NCBI GenBank assembly: GCA_002305805.1
Contig: DBQY01000014.1
Span: 14,438 to 78,437 of the forward strand
Source of the DNA: Atopobium sp. UBA1382
Lineage (GTDB): Bacteria; Actinomycetota; Coriobacteriia; Coriobacteriales; Atopobiaceae
DNA: 64,000 nucleotides
Reading direction: 5' to 3'
Part shown: in pieces, positions 46,280 to 54,625 of the stretch
Layout of the letters: every line of letters begins with the position of its first letter
Position numbering within the stretch: position 1 is the first letter of the stretch
Notes under the pieces: model-generated
The model's input: only the letters and a program-made list of their open reading frames with translations
The model's database searches: none
Told to the model about the DNA's origin: nothing
Position numbers and translations under genes: made by a program

Positions 46280-46729
46280 ATGCGCTGTCCCAGATGCGGC
46301 TGCGAGGAGTCCAAGGTGGTCGACTCGCGACCCTCAGAGAACAACGACGCCATCCGTCGACGCAGGGAATGCACGGGTTGCGGTTTCAGGTTCACGACGT
46401 ACGAGCGCTGCGAGGAGATGCCGATCGTCGTCATCAAGCGGGACGGCCACAAGGAGCCCTTCGACCGACAGAAGGTCATGAGGGGGCTGCTTACCGCCAC
46501 GGTAAAGCGCGACATCCCGGTCTCTACGCTCACGGCGCTCATTGATGACATCGAGGCGAGCCTGCGCGACTCCGGGAACATGGAGGTCTCCTCTGCCGAC
46601 CTCGGGAGCATGGTGCTCAAGCGTCTCATCGCTGTCGACAAGGTTGCCTACGTTCGCTTTGCCTCCGTCTATCGCGACTTCAAGGATGTCGACGAGTTCA
46701 GCGAAGAATTGAGGAGCCTCAATGATTGA
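46280..46729 (+). CDS. nrdR: Ribonucleotide reductase repressor NrdR
   Basis: A 149-residue zinc-ribbon/ATP-cone repressor of nrd genes. The zinc site is CPRCG and CTGCG (Cys 3, 6, 31, 34), and the ATP-cone (about 46-136) opens with IVVIKRDGHKEPFDRQKVMRG. GGAGG precedes the ATG at 46280; an upstream in-frame ATG lies within the yneA-like gene and is not used. It overlaps dut by 8 bases, linking dNTP regulation to dUTP removal. Confidence 0.95.
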   Translation: MRCPRCGCEESKVVDSRPSENNDAIRRRRECTGCGFRFTTYERCEEMPIVVIKRDGHKEPFDRQKVMRGLLTATVKRDIPVSTLTALIDDIEASLRDSGNMEVSSADLGSMVLKRLIAVDKVAYVRFASVYRDFKDVDEFSEELRSLND

Positions 46730-47168
46730 CGACGTCGTCTCGCTTCCCATCAAGCGCCTCGACCCGAGCGTGGAGCTGCCGACCTACGCCTACGCCGGCG
46801 ACGCCGGCCTCGACCTGAGGGCAAACGAGGACGTGACCCTTGCCCCGCACGAGCGCCGTCTCGTGTCCACGGGGCTCGCCGTCGCGATTCCCGAGGGGTA
46901 TGCGGGCTTTGTCCAGCCCAGGAGCGGGCTCGCCCTCAAGGAGGGTCTCTCGATGGCGAACACGCCGGGCCTCGTCGACTCCCACTATCGGGGCGAGCTC
47001 AAGGTCTGTGCCGTCAACCTCGATGACGCCCAGCCTATCCACATCGAGCGCGGTGAGCGCATCGCCCAGCTCGTCATTCAGCGCGTCCCCGTCGTCACGC
47101 TCGTCGAGGTCGACGAGCTCGACGAGACGGACCGCGGTGCCGGCGGCTTTGGGTCGAGCGGCGTCTAA
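46722..47168 (+). CDS. dut: dUTP diphosphatase
   Basis: A 148-residue trimeric dUTPase that hydrolyses dUTP to dUMP. Family motifs are AGDAGLDLRAN (motif 1), PRSGLALKEGL (2), GLVDSHYRGELKV (3) and GAGGFGSSG (5). GAGGAG sets the ATG at 46722. The product feeds thymidylate synthesis together with the dCMP deaminase at 14975. Confidence 0.95.
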   Translation: MIDDVVSLPIKRLDPSVELPTYAYAGDAGLDLRANEDVTLAPHERRLVSTGLAVAIPEGYAGFVQPRSGLALKEGLSMANTPGLVDSHYRGELKVCAVNLDDAQPIHIERGERIAQLVIQRVPVVTLVEVDELDETDRGAGGFGSSGV

Positions 47169-47240
47169 GCAGTCTCTCCGCCCTCGGGCGCGACTGAGAT
47201 AGCTCGTAGTGTACGGAGCAAAAGAAAGGGATGTAAGTTT

Positions 47241-48554
47241 ATGGAAACGTTTTTCAAGGCAGGTGAGAGGGGATCGAGCGTCGGTCAGGAGGTTCGCGCT
47301 GGTCTGACCACGTTCCTCGCGATGGCGTACATCATCGCCGTGAACCCCTCGCTGCTCACGGCGGCGGGCATTCCTGCTGCTGCGGCGGTCACCGCGACGT
47401 GCCTCGGCGCCGGCATCATGACCATCCTCATGGGCCTCATCGCCAACCGTCCCCTGGCCTGCGCCTCGGGCATGGGCGTCAACGCCGTCTTCGCCTATAC
47501 GCTGACCGCCATCGCGGGCGGCGACTGGCACGCGGCGAGCGCCGTCATCTTCATCGAGGGCGTCGCGATCCTCATCCTCGTCCTGTGCGGTCTGCGCGAG
47601 GCGATCATGGACGCCATCCCGGTTTCCCTGCGTCACGCCATCTCGGTCGGCCTCGGTCTCTTCATCGCCATGATCGGCCTTGCCGATGCCGGCATCATCG
47701 TCGCCGACGAGTCCACGATGGTCGCGCTCGGTGACGTCTTCAGCCCGACCTTCCTTGTCGGCCTTATCTCCATCGTCGTGACCATCGTCCTCTATGCGAT
47801 GAACGTGAAGGGCGCGCTGCTTCTGGGCATCGTCATCGCGGTCGTCGCGGGCATCCCCCTCGGTGTCACCCAGATGCCGGCCGGCATCGTGTCCGGTCTC
47901 GACTTCTCGACCTTCGGCGCCCCCTTCCAGACGGACGAGTCCGGCATCATGGGCATCGCCAAGGTCGTTACGAACCCCACGCTGCTCGTCTTCGCCTTCT
48001 CTCTCATGATGTCCGACTTCTTTGACACCATGGGCACCGCGATGGCTGTGGCCAAGCAGGGTGAGTTCCTCGAGTCCGACGGTCGCGTCAAGGACATCAA
48101 GCCCATCCTGATCGTCGACTCCGCCGCCGCTGCGGTGGGTGGCCTTGTTGGCGCCTCCTCGATCACCACCTTCGTCGAGTCCGCCTCCGGTGCGGCCGAC
48201 GGTGGTCGTACAGGCCTCTCCTCGGTCGTTGCCGGCGTCCTCTTCATCGTCGCCGCGTTCTTCTCGCCGCTCATCTCCGTCGTGAGCTCTGCTGCCACCT
48301 GCGGCGCGCTTGTCTTCGTCGGCTACCTCATGATGAGCGAGGTCACGGAGATCGACTGGTCCGACCTTCTCGAGGGCCTTCCCGCGTTCCTCATCGTCGC
48401 TGGCGTGCCCCTGACGTACTCCATCTCCAACGGCATCGGCTTCGGCTTCATCGCCTACGTGGTCGTCGCCGCGGTGACCGGTCAGCTCAAGAAGGTCAAG
48501 CCGCTCATGTGGGTCGCGGCGCTTGCCTTCCTGGTGTACTTCCTCGTCGTCTAG
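47241..48554 (+). CDS. NCS2-family purine permease (AzgA/PbuG type)
   Basis: A 437-residue membrane transporter with about 12-14 helices. The opening EVRAGLTTFLAMAYIIAVNP and GMGVNAVFAYTLT are characteristic of the AzgA/PbuG/GhxP branch that imports adenine, guanine or hypoxanthine. The exact substrate is not readable. AAAGAAAGGGATG precedes the ATG. I see no purine riboswitch in the 72 bases upstream. A strong terminator follows. Confidence 0.88.
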   Translation: METFFKAGERGSSVGQEVRAGLTTFLAMAYIIAVNPSLLTAAGIPAAAAVTATCLGAGIMTILMGLIANRPLACASGMGVNAVFAYTLTAIAGGDWHAASAVIFIEGVAILILVLCGLREAIMDAIPVSLRHAISVGLGLFIAMIGLADAGIIVADESTMVALGDVFSPTFLVGLISIVVTIVLYAMNVKGALLLGIVIAVVAGIPLGVTQMPAGIVSGLDFSTFGAPFQTDESGIMGIAKVVTNPTLLVFAFSLMMSDFFDTMGTAMAVAKQGEFLESDGRVKDIKPILIVDSAAAAVGGLVGASSITTFVESASGAADGGRTGLSSVVAGVLFIVAAFFSPLISVVSSAATCGALVFVGYLMMSEVTEIDWSDLLEGLPAFLIVAGVPLTYSISNGIGFGFIAYVVVAAVTGQLKKVKPLMWVAALAFLVYFLVV

Positions 48555-48564
48555 CGTCGAGTTC

Positions 48565-48592
48565 GCCCGGGCGCCCCGCGCCCGGGCTTTTT
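48565..48592 (+). terminator. Rho-independent terminator of the purine permease
   Basis: GCCCGGGCGC (48565-48574) pairs with GCGCCCGGGC (48578-48587) around CCC, followed by TTTTT. A strong terminator 11 bases after the stop. Confidence 0.93.
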
Positions 48593-48625
48593 CTGTATCG
48601 GCCACTTCCGAAGGGAGCGTGAGAT

Positions 48626-49900
48626 ATGAGTGCGCATGAGCGTGAGGTCATCGGCGTCGATGATCGCGTGTCCGTGGGACGTGCCATCCCTCTTGGCATC
48701 CAGCACATGATGAGCATGTTCGGCTCGACCGTGCTCGTCTCGGTGCTCACCGGGCTCGACCCCAATGTCGCCATCATGTGCTCCGGCATCGGCACCATCT
48801 GCTACCTGCTGGTCACGCGCAACAAGATTCCTAGCTACCTGGGTAGCTCCTTTGCGTTCATCAGCCCGATTCTTGCCGTCGGCGCCACGCAGGGCCTCGA
48901 CGCCGCCATGTCGGGAGTCGTCGTCGCGGGCCTGGTGTTTCTCGCCGTCGCGGGAATCATCCGTCTTGTTGGCACAGGATGGCTCGACCGGCTCCTGCCG
49001 CCCGTTCTGGTGGCCTCAGTCATGGTCGTCATCGGCGTCGGTCTTGCCGCCACGGCCGCTGACATGGCCTTCATGACGACTGATGCCACCGGTGTGAGCG
49101 TGTTCTACGGCACGGGCGCCGTCGTGGCGTTCGTGACCCTCGCGGCAGCCGTCGTGTTCTCGAGCCTCGGCGGCATCGTCGGGACCGTCCCGGTTCTTCT
49201 CGCCATCATTGTTGGGTATCTGATCTCGCTCGCCCTTGGGCTGGTGGACCTCGCCCCGGTCGCCGAGGCTGCGTGGGTCGGGCTTCCGCAGGTCGCACCG
49301 CCGCGCTTTGACCTGGGTGCCATTGCGCTCGTAGCGCCGGTCGCCGTCGTCGTGGTCATCGAGCATATCGGTCACCTGCTTGCCGTGGGCGAGATCGTTG
49401 GCAAGGACTACCGCGAGATGCTCCCGCGCTCGCTCGCGGGCGACGGTATCTCCACTGTCATCTCCGGCTTTCTTGGCGGTCCTCCGACCACGACCTATGC
49501 CGAGAACATCGGCGTCATGAGCGTCACCCGCGTCTACTCGACGCAGATCTTCTGGTATGCCGCCGGCTTCGCGCTCGTCGTGGGCGGCTTCTGCCCCAAG
49601 CTCGCCGCGCTCATCCAGTCCATCCCGAGCCCGGTCATGGGCGGCGTGAGCCTGCTCCTCTTTGGTCTCATCGCCTCCAACGGCCTGCGCATGCTGGTTT
49701 CGAACCGCGTCGACTTCGACGTCAACCGTAACCTCATGATCGCCTCGGTTGTCATCATCTTGGGAGTTGGCATGGAGACCTCGGGCATCTCGATCCCCAT
49801 CGGCGACTACACGCTCCCCGGCATGGCGACCTCCACGCTGGTCGGTATCCTCATGAACCTGGTGCTGCCGCGTCCCAAGGAGGCCTCCTCTGAGGAGTAG
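48626..49900 (+). CDS. NCS2-family uracil/xanthine permease (UraA-like)
   Basis: A 424-residue membrane transporter. The segment IPLGIQHMMSMFGSTVLVS is the UraA/PyrP-type start, and GLPTTTY-like GGPPTTTYAENIG (about 289-301) is the NCS2 substrate-site motif. Uracil is the most likely substrate, with xanthine or uric acid as alternatives. GAAGGGAGCGTGAG precedes the ATG. It is separated from the purine permease by a terminator, so expression is probably independent, although no clear promoter is visible. Confidence 0.87.
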   Translation: MSAHEREVIGVDDRVSVGRAIPLGIQHMMSMFGSTVLVSVLTGLDPNVAIMCSGIGTICYLLVTRNKIPSYLGSSFAFISPILAVGATQGLDAAMSGVVVAGLVFLAVAGIIRLVGTGWLDRLLPPVLVASVMVVIGVGLAATAADMAFMTTDATGVSVFYGTGAVVAFVTLAAAVVFSSLGGIVGTVPVLLAIIVGYLISLALGLVDLAPVAEAAWVGLPQVAPPRFDLGAIALVAPVAVVVVIEHIGHLLAVGEIVGKDYREMLPRSLAGDGISTVISGFLGGPPTTTYAENIGVMSVTRVYSTQIFWYAAGFALVVGGFCPKLAALIQSIPSPVMGGVSLLLFGLIASNGLRMLVSNRVDFDVNRNLMIASVVIILGVGMETSGISIPIGDYTLPGMATSTLVGILMNLVLPRPKEASSEE

Positions 49901-49923
49901 GCCGGTCATCAGCAGCAATCTTA

Positions 49924-49963
49924 TGAGGGGATGGATCAATTGAGATTCATCCCCTCTCATTTT
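49924..49963 (+). terminator. Terminator after the UraA-like permease
   Basis: GAGGGGATG (49925-49933) pairs with CATCCCCTC (49948-49956), followed by TCATTTT. It lies 24 bases after the stop and before trxB. Confidence 0.8.
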
Positions 49964-50023
49964 GGCGTTGCGATGGGGGAGAAGCGGGTATCTCACTCAT
50001 AGCATGAAGAGGGGAGAAAACCC

Positions 50024-50971
50024 ATGGGAACCATCAGTCACGACCTCATTATCATCGGCGGCGGCCCTGCGGGGCTCTCTGCCGCCCTTTATGCGTCGCG
50101 CTCCCTGCTCGATGCCGTGACGCTCGAGCGCGAGGCCATCGGCGGTCAGATGATGCTCACGAGCGACGTTGACAACTATCCCGGCGTTCCCTCCGCAAAC
50201 GCCTTCGACCTTGTCGATGCCATGCGTTCGCAGGCCGAGGGACTGGGCGCGCGCATCGAGATGGCTCCCGTCACCTCTATCGAACATGATGCCAAGACGA
50301 GTCTCTTTCGGGTATCTACGTTCTCTGACGAGTACCTTTCACCGTCGGTCGTCGCTGCTCTCGGGGCGCGTCCGAGGCTGGCCGGCTTCCTGGGCGAGCA
50401 CGAGTTCACCGGCAGGGGAGTCTCGTATTGTGCGACCTGCGACGGCATGTTCTATAGAAACAAACATGTGTTCGTAATTGGTGGGGGGAACTCAGCCGCT
50501 GAGGAGGCGCTGTTCCTGTCCAGAATCGCCCAGCGAGTGACCATGGTCGTCAGGAAGGATCATCTACGGGCCCAGAGTGCCCTTGTCGCCGAGCTCGAAC
50601 GAGACCAGAAGGTGGAGATTCGGTATCTCACCAGCATTGTCGCCGTAGAGGGTGACGAGCTACCTGGGGTCATAACCTTCAGGGACAATGCGCTTGGACG
50701 GGACTACGTAGAGACGTATGACGAGGGTTCGGTCGGCGTCTTCGTACTTGTGGGTCGAGAGCCTGAGTCCGGGCTCCTGACGGGTCTGGTCGATCTTGAT
50801 GAAAGCGGCTATGTCCTTACGGACGAGCGCATGGGGACCAGAACGCCGGGGCTGTATGTCGCAGGAGACGTCAGGTCCAAGCCGCTGCGGCAGATCGTGA
50901 CAGCCGCCGCAGACGGAGCCGTGGCGGCCACGAGCGCGGCTGCGTTTCTCGGCCGGCCCATCGAGGGCTGA
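50024..50971 (+). CDS. trxB: Thioredoxin reductase-like flavoprotein
   Basis: A 315-residue FAD/NAD(P)H disulfide reductase. It has the FAD motif IIGGGPAGLSAA (9-20), redox site CATCDG (about 135-140), second dinucleotide fold VIGGGNSAAEEA and C-terminal YVAGDVRSKPLRQ. The segment VVRKDHLRA replaces the usual HRRxxFRA of NADPH-binding enzymes, so cofactor preference may differ. No thioredoxin gene is adjacent. Codon use in the second half is less GC-rich than the neighbours. GAGGGGAG precedes the ATG. Confidence 0.88.
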   Translation: MGTISHDLIIIGGGPAGLSAALYASRSLLDAVTLEREAIGGQMMLTSDVDNYPGVPSANAFDLVDAMRSQAEGLGARIEMAPVTSIEHDAKTSLFRVSTFSDEYLSPSVVAALGARPRLAGFLGEHEFTGRGVSYCATCDGMFYRNKHVFVIGGGNSAAEEALFLSRIAQRVTMVVRKDHLRAQSALVAELERDQKVEIRYLTSIVAVEGDELPGVITFRDNALGRDYVETYDEGSVGVFVLVGREPESGLLTGLVDLDESGYVLTDERMGTRTPGLYVAGDVRSKPLRQIVTAAADGAVAATSAAAFLGRPIEG

Positions 50972-50974
50972 TCG

Positions 50975-51024
50975 TGAACCCAAACCTTCTTAACTTCGTG
51001 ATTGTTCTAAAAGGTTTGGGTTCA
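50975..51024. repeat. Family 2 hairpin, copy B
   Basis: TGAACCCAAACCTT (50975-50988) pairs perfectly with AAGGTTTGGGTTCA (51011-51024), loop 22 bases, starting 4 bases after the trxB stop. It may also terminate trxB transcription. Confidence 0.8.
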
Positions 51025-51103
51025 TCAGCTCGTCTTTATTGCCGCTCGGTTATGAGGAGCTCCAGGTGAGCTGGTTACCAAGGCGTCACGAGTGACGTGT
51101 TGC

Positions 51104-51114
51104 GAACCCAAACC
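51104..51114 (+). repeat. Family 2 single arm, copy C
   Basis: GAACCCAAACC can pair with the right arm of copy B (51012-51023) 92 bases upstream, the same outward arrangement as copy A (102 bases). Confidence 0.55.
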
Positions 51115-51118
51115 AATA

Positions 51119-51149
51119 TTGACTCTGGGTCTTATAAAACCGTGATAAT
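51119..51149 (+). promoter_or_regulatory. Promoter-like sequence in the trxB-clc gap
   Basis: TTGACT (51119-51124) and GATAAT (51144-51149, preceded by TG-like CGT) with a 19-base spacer in an AT-rich context. No downstream gene on this strand; transcription would run through family 1 copy C into the antisense of clc. Confidence 0.35.
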
Positions 51150-51227
51150 ATATCTTATGTAAAGTAAGGGAACGTGTGAGAACCCCTCCCATTACCCGCT
51201 ATTTCCCCTCTTGTAAACGGACCTAGG

Positions 51228-51299
51228 CTAAACTGTCGCTTTTGACGCTTTGTAATGCCTTATTTCTTCGCATAAGACGTAAGAACCGACAGTCTGCAG
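51228..51299. repeat. Family 1 palindromic element, copy C (72 bp)
   Basis: The left arm TAAACTGTCGCTTTTGACG matches the right arm CGTAAGAACCGACAGTCTGCA in inverse with few mismatches. The element sits between the converging trxB and clc genes. Confidence 0.78.
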
Positions 51300-51314
51300 A
51301 AAGGAATGCTCAGC

Positions 51315-52904
51315 CTAGTTACTGACACGCTGCTCGCACATGAGCGCAAGTTTGAGCTTTGCGTCCTCGAGAGCCCCGACGCTCGCTATGTACAGGAGTT
51401 CGTCCGCGGCCATGAGTTTCGTATCCCCTGTCGGGACGATCTGTGTCCCAGCGCGCTCTATCGTGAGGACCCGTACGCCATCCGGCCACGGAACCTCACG
51501 GATGAGCATTCCCTCAAGACGGCTCCCGGCGCCCACGCGCACTGTCGCGAGGTCCTTCTCTGTCCCCTCAAGGCCGGTTACCGTCGAGTCGTCAGTCGCG
51601 GTGCCGAGAAGGCCGGCAAGTAGGTGCTCGTAGAAGGCATCGACGTTCGTGAGGTTCGAGGTCACGTAGGCAAGGATCGAAACAATCGTGACGGAGAGCA
51701 GCGCATCGAGCGAGCCTGTGAGCTCGAACACGAGTACGACAGCCGTCACCGGTGCGCGGACGACGCCTGCAAAGAGTCCCGCTACGCCAAGAGCGACAAA
51801 GTTGGGACAGTACAGGGGCGGCAGCCCAAGACGCATGGCGACCACCGAGAAGGCGCCGCCGACGAGTCCTCCGAGAACGACCAACGGAAAGAGGGTGCCC
51901 CCCGGCGCGCCGGAGCCAAAGCAGACGGCCGTGAATAGGTACTTCCCCATCAGCAGCACCAAGAGTGAGGCCAGCGAGGGGAACGCGCGTGCCTGGAGCA
52001 CCTCGACAATAGCGTCGCCTCCGCACATGAGCTCAGGCCAGGCAAACGCAGCCACGCCAGCAAGGGCAAACGGTATGGCAAGCCTCGCTACAGAGAGATT
52101 TCCCGGAATTCTCGAATAGAGAAGCTGGACCGCGAACATCCCCTGGTTGTGAAGGGCTCCGAGAAGGCCGCAAAGCAGACCGAGAAGAACGACGAAGAGG
52201 TAGTCGACATGCGGCAGTTCCGTGATGAAGACGAGGCTCAGCACGGGTTCGACGCCGATGACCTGAGAGACGAGGAAATCGGAGACGACGGCGGAGCACA
52301 TGACCGAGATGATGAGCGGAGCAGAGAACTCCTTGTGAATCTCCTCGAGGGCAAAGAGGACGCCGGTCAATGGCGCGTGAAAGGCCGCCGACATGCCAGC
52401 TGCAGCCCCGCACGTGACGAGTAGGCGCTCCTCTCCCCTCCTGCGCCGCAGCGCCCGCGAGACCGCTTTGCCCGACATGCCGCCCAGCTGCACCGAGGGT
52501 CCCTCACGACCAAGCGAGAGGCCAGAGAGCGCGAGCAGGCTTCCCTCGACGAACTTTGCGGGGATGACTCGCGCCCACGGCGCGTCATAGCGAGCGAGAA
52601 CCTCGGCGTCGACCTGGGGAATCCCGGAGCCCGAGGTGGCCGGCTCCCACCTCATCAGGGCCCATACGACGGCGAGCAAAAAACCGAGAAGCGCGAACCA
52701 GCCGAGCATCGAAAGCGCGTTGCCGGCAGCCTCGCTCGTTACGGCGCGCAAAAGCCGCTCTGCATGGGAGAGGGCAAGACGGTAGAGCGTGACGATGCCG
52801 CCGCCGACGATGCCGACCAGCGCGCCCTCCCCCACGAGGCTGACCTGAAAGCGTCGGGACAGACGCCGCGAGACGGGCGCCCCCTCACTTCTCGACTTAC
52901 CCAT
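51315..52904 (-). CDS. ClC-family chloride channel/antiporter with C-terminal TrkA_C domain
   Basis: A 529-residue membrane protein. The anion-path motifs are GSGIP (92-96), GREGP (132-136, containing the gating glutamate of Cl-/H+ antiporters) and GSGAPGGTLFP. FHAPLTGVLFALEEI carries the internal proton glutamate position, so exchange rather than passive conductance is likely. The last 75 residues resemble a TrkA_C/RCK-C ligand-binding domain. It lies 11 bases downstream of the NlpC/P60 gene on the same strand. Confidence 0.9.
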   Translation of the reverse strand: MGKSRSEGAPVSRRLSRRFQVSLVGEGALVGIVGGGIVTLYRLALSHAERLLRAVTSEAAGNALSMLGWFALLGFLLAVVWALMRWEPATSGSGIPQVDAEVLARYDAPWARVIPAKFVEGSLLALSGLSLGREGPSVQLGGMSGKAVSRALRRRRGEERLLVTCGAAAGMSAAFHAPLTGVLFALEEIHKEFSAPLIISVMCSAVVSDFLVSQVIGVEPVLSLVFITELPHVDYLFVVLLGLLCGLLGALHNQGMFAVQLLYSRIPGNLSVARLAIPFALAGVAAFAWPELMCGGDAIVEVLQARAFPSLASLLVLLMGKYLFTAVCFGSGAPGGTLFPLVVLGGLVGGAFSVVAMRLGLPPLYCPNFVALGVAGLFAGVVRAPVTAVVLVFELTGSLDALLSVTIVSILAYVTSNLTNVDAFYEHLLAGLLGTATDDSTVTGLEGTEKDLATVRVGAGSRLEGMLIREVPWPDGVRVLTIERAGTQIVPTGDTKLMAADELLYIASVGALEDAKLKLALMCEQRVSN

Positions 52905-52915
52905 GAGCGTCTCCC

Positions 52916-54016
52916 CTAGTAGTAGGAGCCGCCGCCGTAGAAGGAGTAGACGGGGCCGACCACGACGCCGACACCCGGTCGCGAGGCATGCACCATCTGG
53001 CCGTTCCCAAGATAGATGCCCACGTGTCCACTGTGCGGGAAGACAAGATCCCCGTAGTTGAGCTGGTCGAGGCTCGTCTTCCAGTCTCCGGTTGCCTGAA
53101 GCGAGCTAATCATGCTGTAGGTTGACCTGCCGCGGTCGTAGCCGTAGCTGTAGCAGACGAGCCCGGAGCAGTCGAAGGCGTTGGGGCCGGTTGCGCTCCA
53201 CGCGTAGGGCTTGCCGACCTGTGCCAGGGCGGTCGCGACACCACCGCCGGCGATCGAGGAGCCCCCGTCCTGCTGGCCCTGGTCCTCTTCGGGAGCGACC
53301 TCCTCCTGCTGGGCCTGCTGCTCCTGCTCCTCCTGCTGGGCCTCCTGCTCGGCCTGCTCCTGAAGCGCCTGCTGCTGCTCGGCACGCTCAGCGGCCTCGA
53401 GCGCCGCCTGGATCTCAGCGTTTCTCTGCTCCTCGAGCTCGGCCTGGAGCTGCTCGTCGAGCTGGTCATAGACCGCCTGCGCCTCGGCGACGCGGCTCTC
53501 GTACTCCTGCGTCTGAGCGTTCAACGAGTCGACCTGCTGCTCCTGGTCGCTCTTTCGCTGCTCGAGCTCCGCGAGGTCCTCCTGGAGCTGGGACTCGAGC
53601 TGAGAGACCTCCCCGATGACCTCGGCCTGGTAGTCCGAGTACGACTCGAGGTAGCGCAGACGGCTAAAGAGGTCCTCGAAGTCGGCTGAGCCGAGGAGGA
53701 ACTCGAGGGGGCTCGAGGGACCGGTCTTGTAGGAGGTGCGCATGAGTCTGGCGAGCTCGCGCTGGTGCGTCGCGAGCTCCTCTTGAGTCTGGTCGACCTG
53801 CACGCCCTTCTCGTCTATCTCGTACTGCGTCTTCTCCAGCAGCTCGGTGGTCTCTGCAAGCTCCTGCTGCTTGCTCGACAGGTCCGCACCGAGGCTCTCG
53901 AGCTGAGCCGCTGCGGCGGCGAGCTCGTCTTCGGTGTCGGCGAGCGCGGGTGCGGGCCACAGGCAGGCGGCCAAGGAGATGGTGAGGACGGTTGCTGCTA
54001 CGTCCCTAAGTTTCAT
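52916..54016 (-). CDS. Secreted NlpC/P60 peptidoglycan hydrolase with coiled coil
   Basis: A 366-residue protein with a signal peptide (about 1-26, ending PALA), a long coiled coil (about 27-230) of the PcsB/CwlO kind, a very Gln/Glu-rich hinge and a C-terminal NlpC/P60 domain (about 255-366). The catalytic residues are Cys in FDCSGLVCYSYG (near 282), His in HSGHVGIYLG and a third polar position at VHASRP. PcsB-type proteins are usually activated by FtsEX at division; no ftsEX is present in this window. AGAAAGGC precedes the ATG. Confidence 0.9.
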   Translation of the reverse strand: MKLRDVAATVLTISLAACLWPAPALADTEDELAAAAAQLESLGADLSSKQQELAETTELLEKTQYEIDEKGVQVDQTQEELATHQRELARLMRTSYKTGPSSPLEFLLGSADFEDLFSRLRYLESYSDYQAEVIGEVSQLESQLQEDLAELEQRKSDQEQQVDSLNAQTQEYESRVAEAQAVYDQLDEQLQAELEEQRNAEIQAALEAAERAEQQQALQEQAEQEAQQEEQEQQAQQEEVAPEEDQGQQDGGSSIAGGGVATALAQVGKPYAWSATGPNAFDCSGLVCYSYGYDRGRSTYSMISSLQATGDWKTSLDQLNYGDLVFPHSGHVGIYLGNGQMVHASRPGVGVVVGPVYSFYGGGSYY

Positions 54017-54091
54017 GTCAGTGCCTTTCTCTTAACCCGTCAATTCTATGACAGACGAGCCGAAGAGACGGAACGTACATGCAACGGTCAT

Positions 54092-54625
54092 CTAGTTGAC
54101 CTTGACGAGCGTGAAGACCTCCTGATCGCACTCCTGGGCGACGATCTCGCGGGGGTTGAGGAATGCGAGCTCGAGGATGAAGCCAAAGCCCGCGACGCTG
54201 GCTCCGGCTTGCTCGGCGAGCTTCGCGGCCGCGATAGCGGTGCCGCCCGTGGCGATGAGGTCGTCGACGATGAGGACGTGGTCGTCGCTCGTGAGGGCGT
54301 CTTGGTGAATCTGCAGCTCGTCGGTGCCGTACTCGAGGGAGTAGCTCTGGCTGTAAACCTCGCGTGGGAGCTTGCCGGGCTTACGGGCAGGCACGAAGCC
54401 GCAGCCCAGGCGATAGGCGACGGGTGCGCCGACCATGAAGCCGCGCGCCTCGGCGCCGACGACCTTCGTGATGCCACGGTCCGCGAAGTGGTCGGCGATC
54501 GCATCGATGACGGCCCTCAAGGCCTCGGCGTCATCAAAGAGCGGCGTGATGTCCTTGAAGACTACCCCAGGCTCCGGATAGTCAGGAATGTCGACAATCC
54601 TGCTCTCGAAGTCGAATGCGCTCAC
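54092..54625 (-). CDS. apt: Adenine phosphoribosyltransferase
   Basis: A 177-residue salvage enzyme converting adenine and PRPP to AMP. It has the family opening VDIPDYPEPGVVFKDITPLF, the GAEARGFMVGAPVA segment and the PRPP motif LIVDDLIATGGTA (about 121-133). It overlaps the MerR-type gene upstream by 4 bases, placing it in the garA-ftsR operon. A purine permease gene lies at 47241. Confidence 0.95.
   Translation of the reverse strand: MSAFDFESRIVDIPDYPEPGVVFKDITPLFDDAEALRAVIDAIADHFADRGITKVVGAEARGFMVGAPVAYRLGCGFVPARKPGKLPREVYSQSYSLEYGTDELQIHQDALTSDDHVLIVDDLIATGGTAIAAAKLAEQAGASVAGFGFILELAFLNPREIVAQECDQEVFTLVKVN

Larger units (their letters stand above)
50972..51314. other. 343-bp gene-free, AT-richer region between trxB and clc
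   Basis: No gene seen. It holds a family 2 hairpin right after trxB, a perfect small palindrome CGTCAC-GA-GTGACG (51084-51097), a third family 2 arm (51104-51114), a promoter-like sequence (51119-51149) and family 1 copy C. Its AT content is clearly higher than the rest of the window. Confidence 0.6.

Noticed and set aside
47169..47240. A purine riboswitch before the purine permease
   Set aside because: The 72-base gap shows no purine-riboswitch core or terminator/antiterminator pair.
46719..48605. A 628-codon open frame on the minus strand
   Set aside because: Antisense to dut and the purine permease, rich in Asp, His, Gly and Arg with no recognisable domain; shadow of GC-rich coding.
50024..50971. 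trxB as a horizontally acquired gene because its 3' half is AT-richer
   Set aside because: The composition shift is mild, there are no mobile-gene neighbours, and the AT-rich intergenic region next to it may explain the impression.
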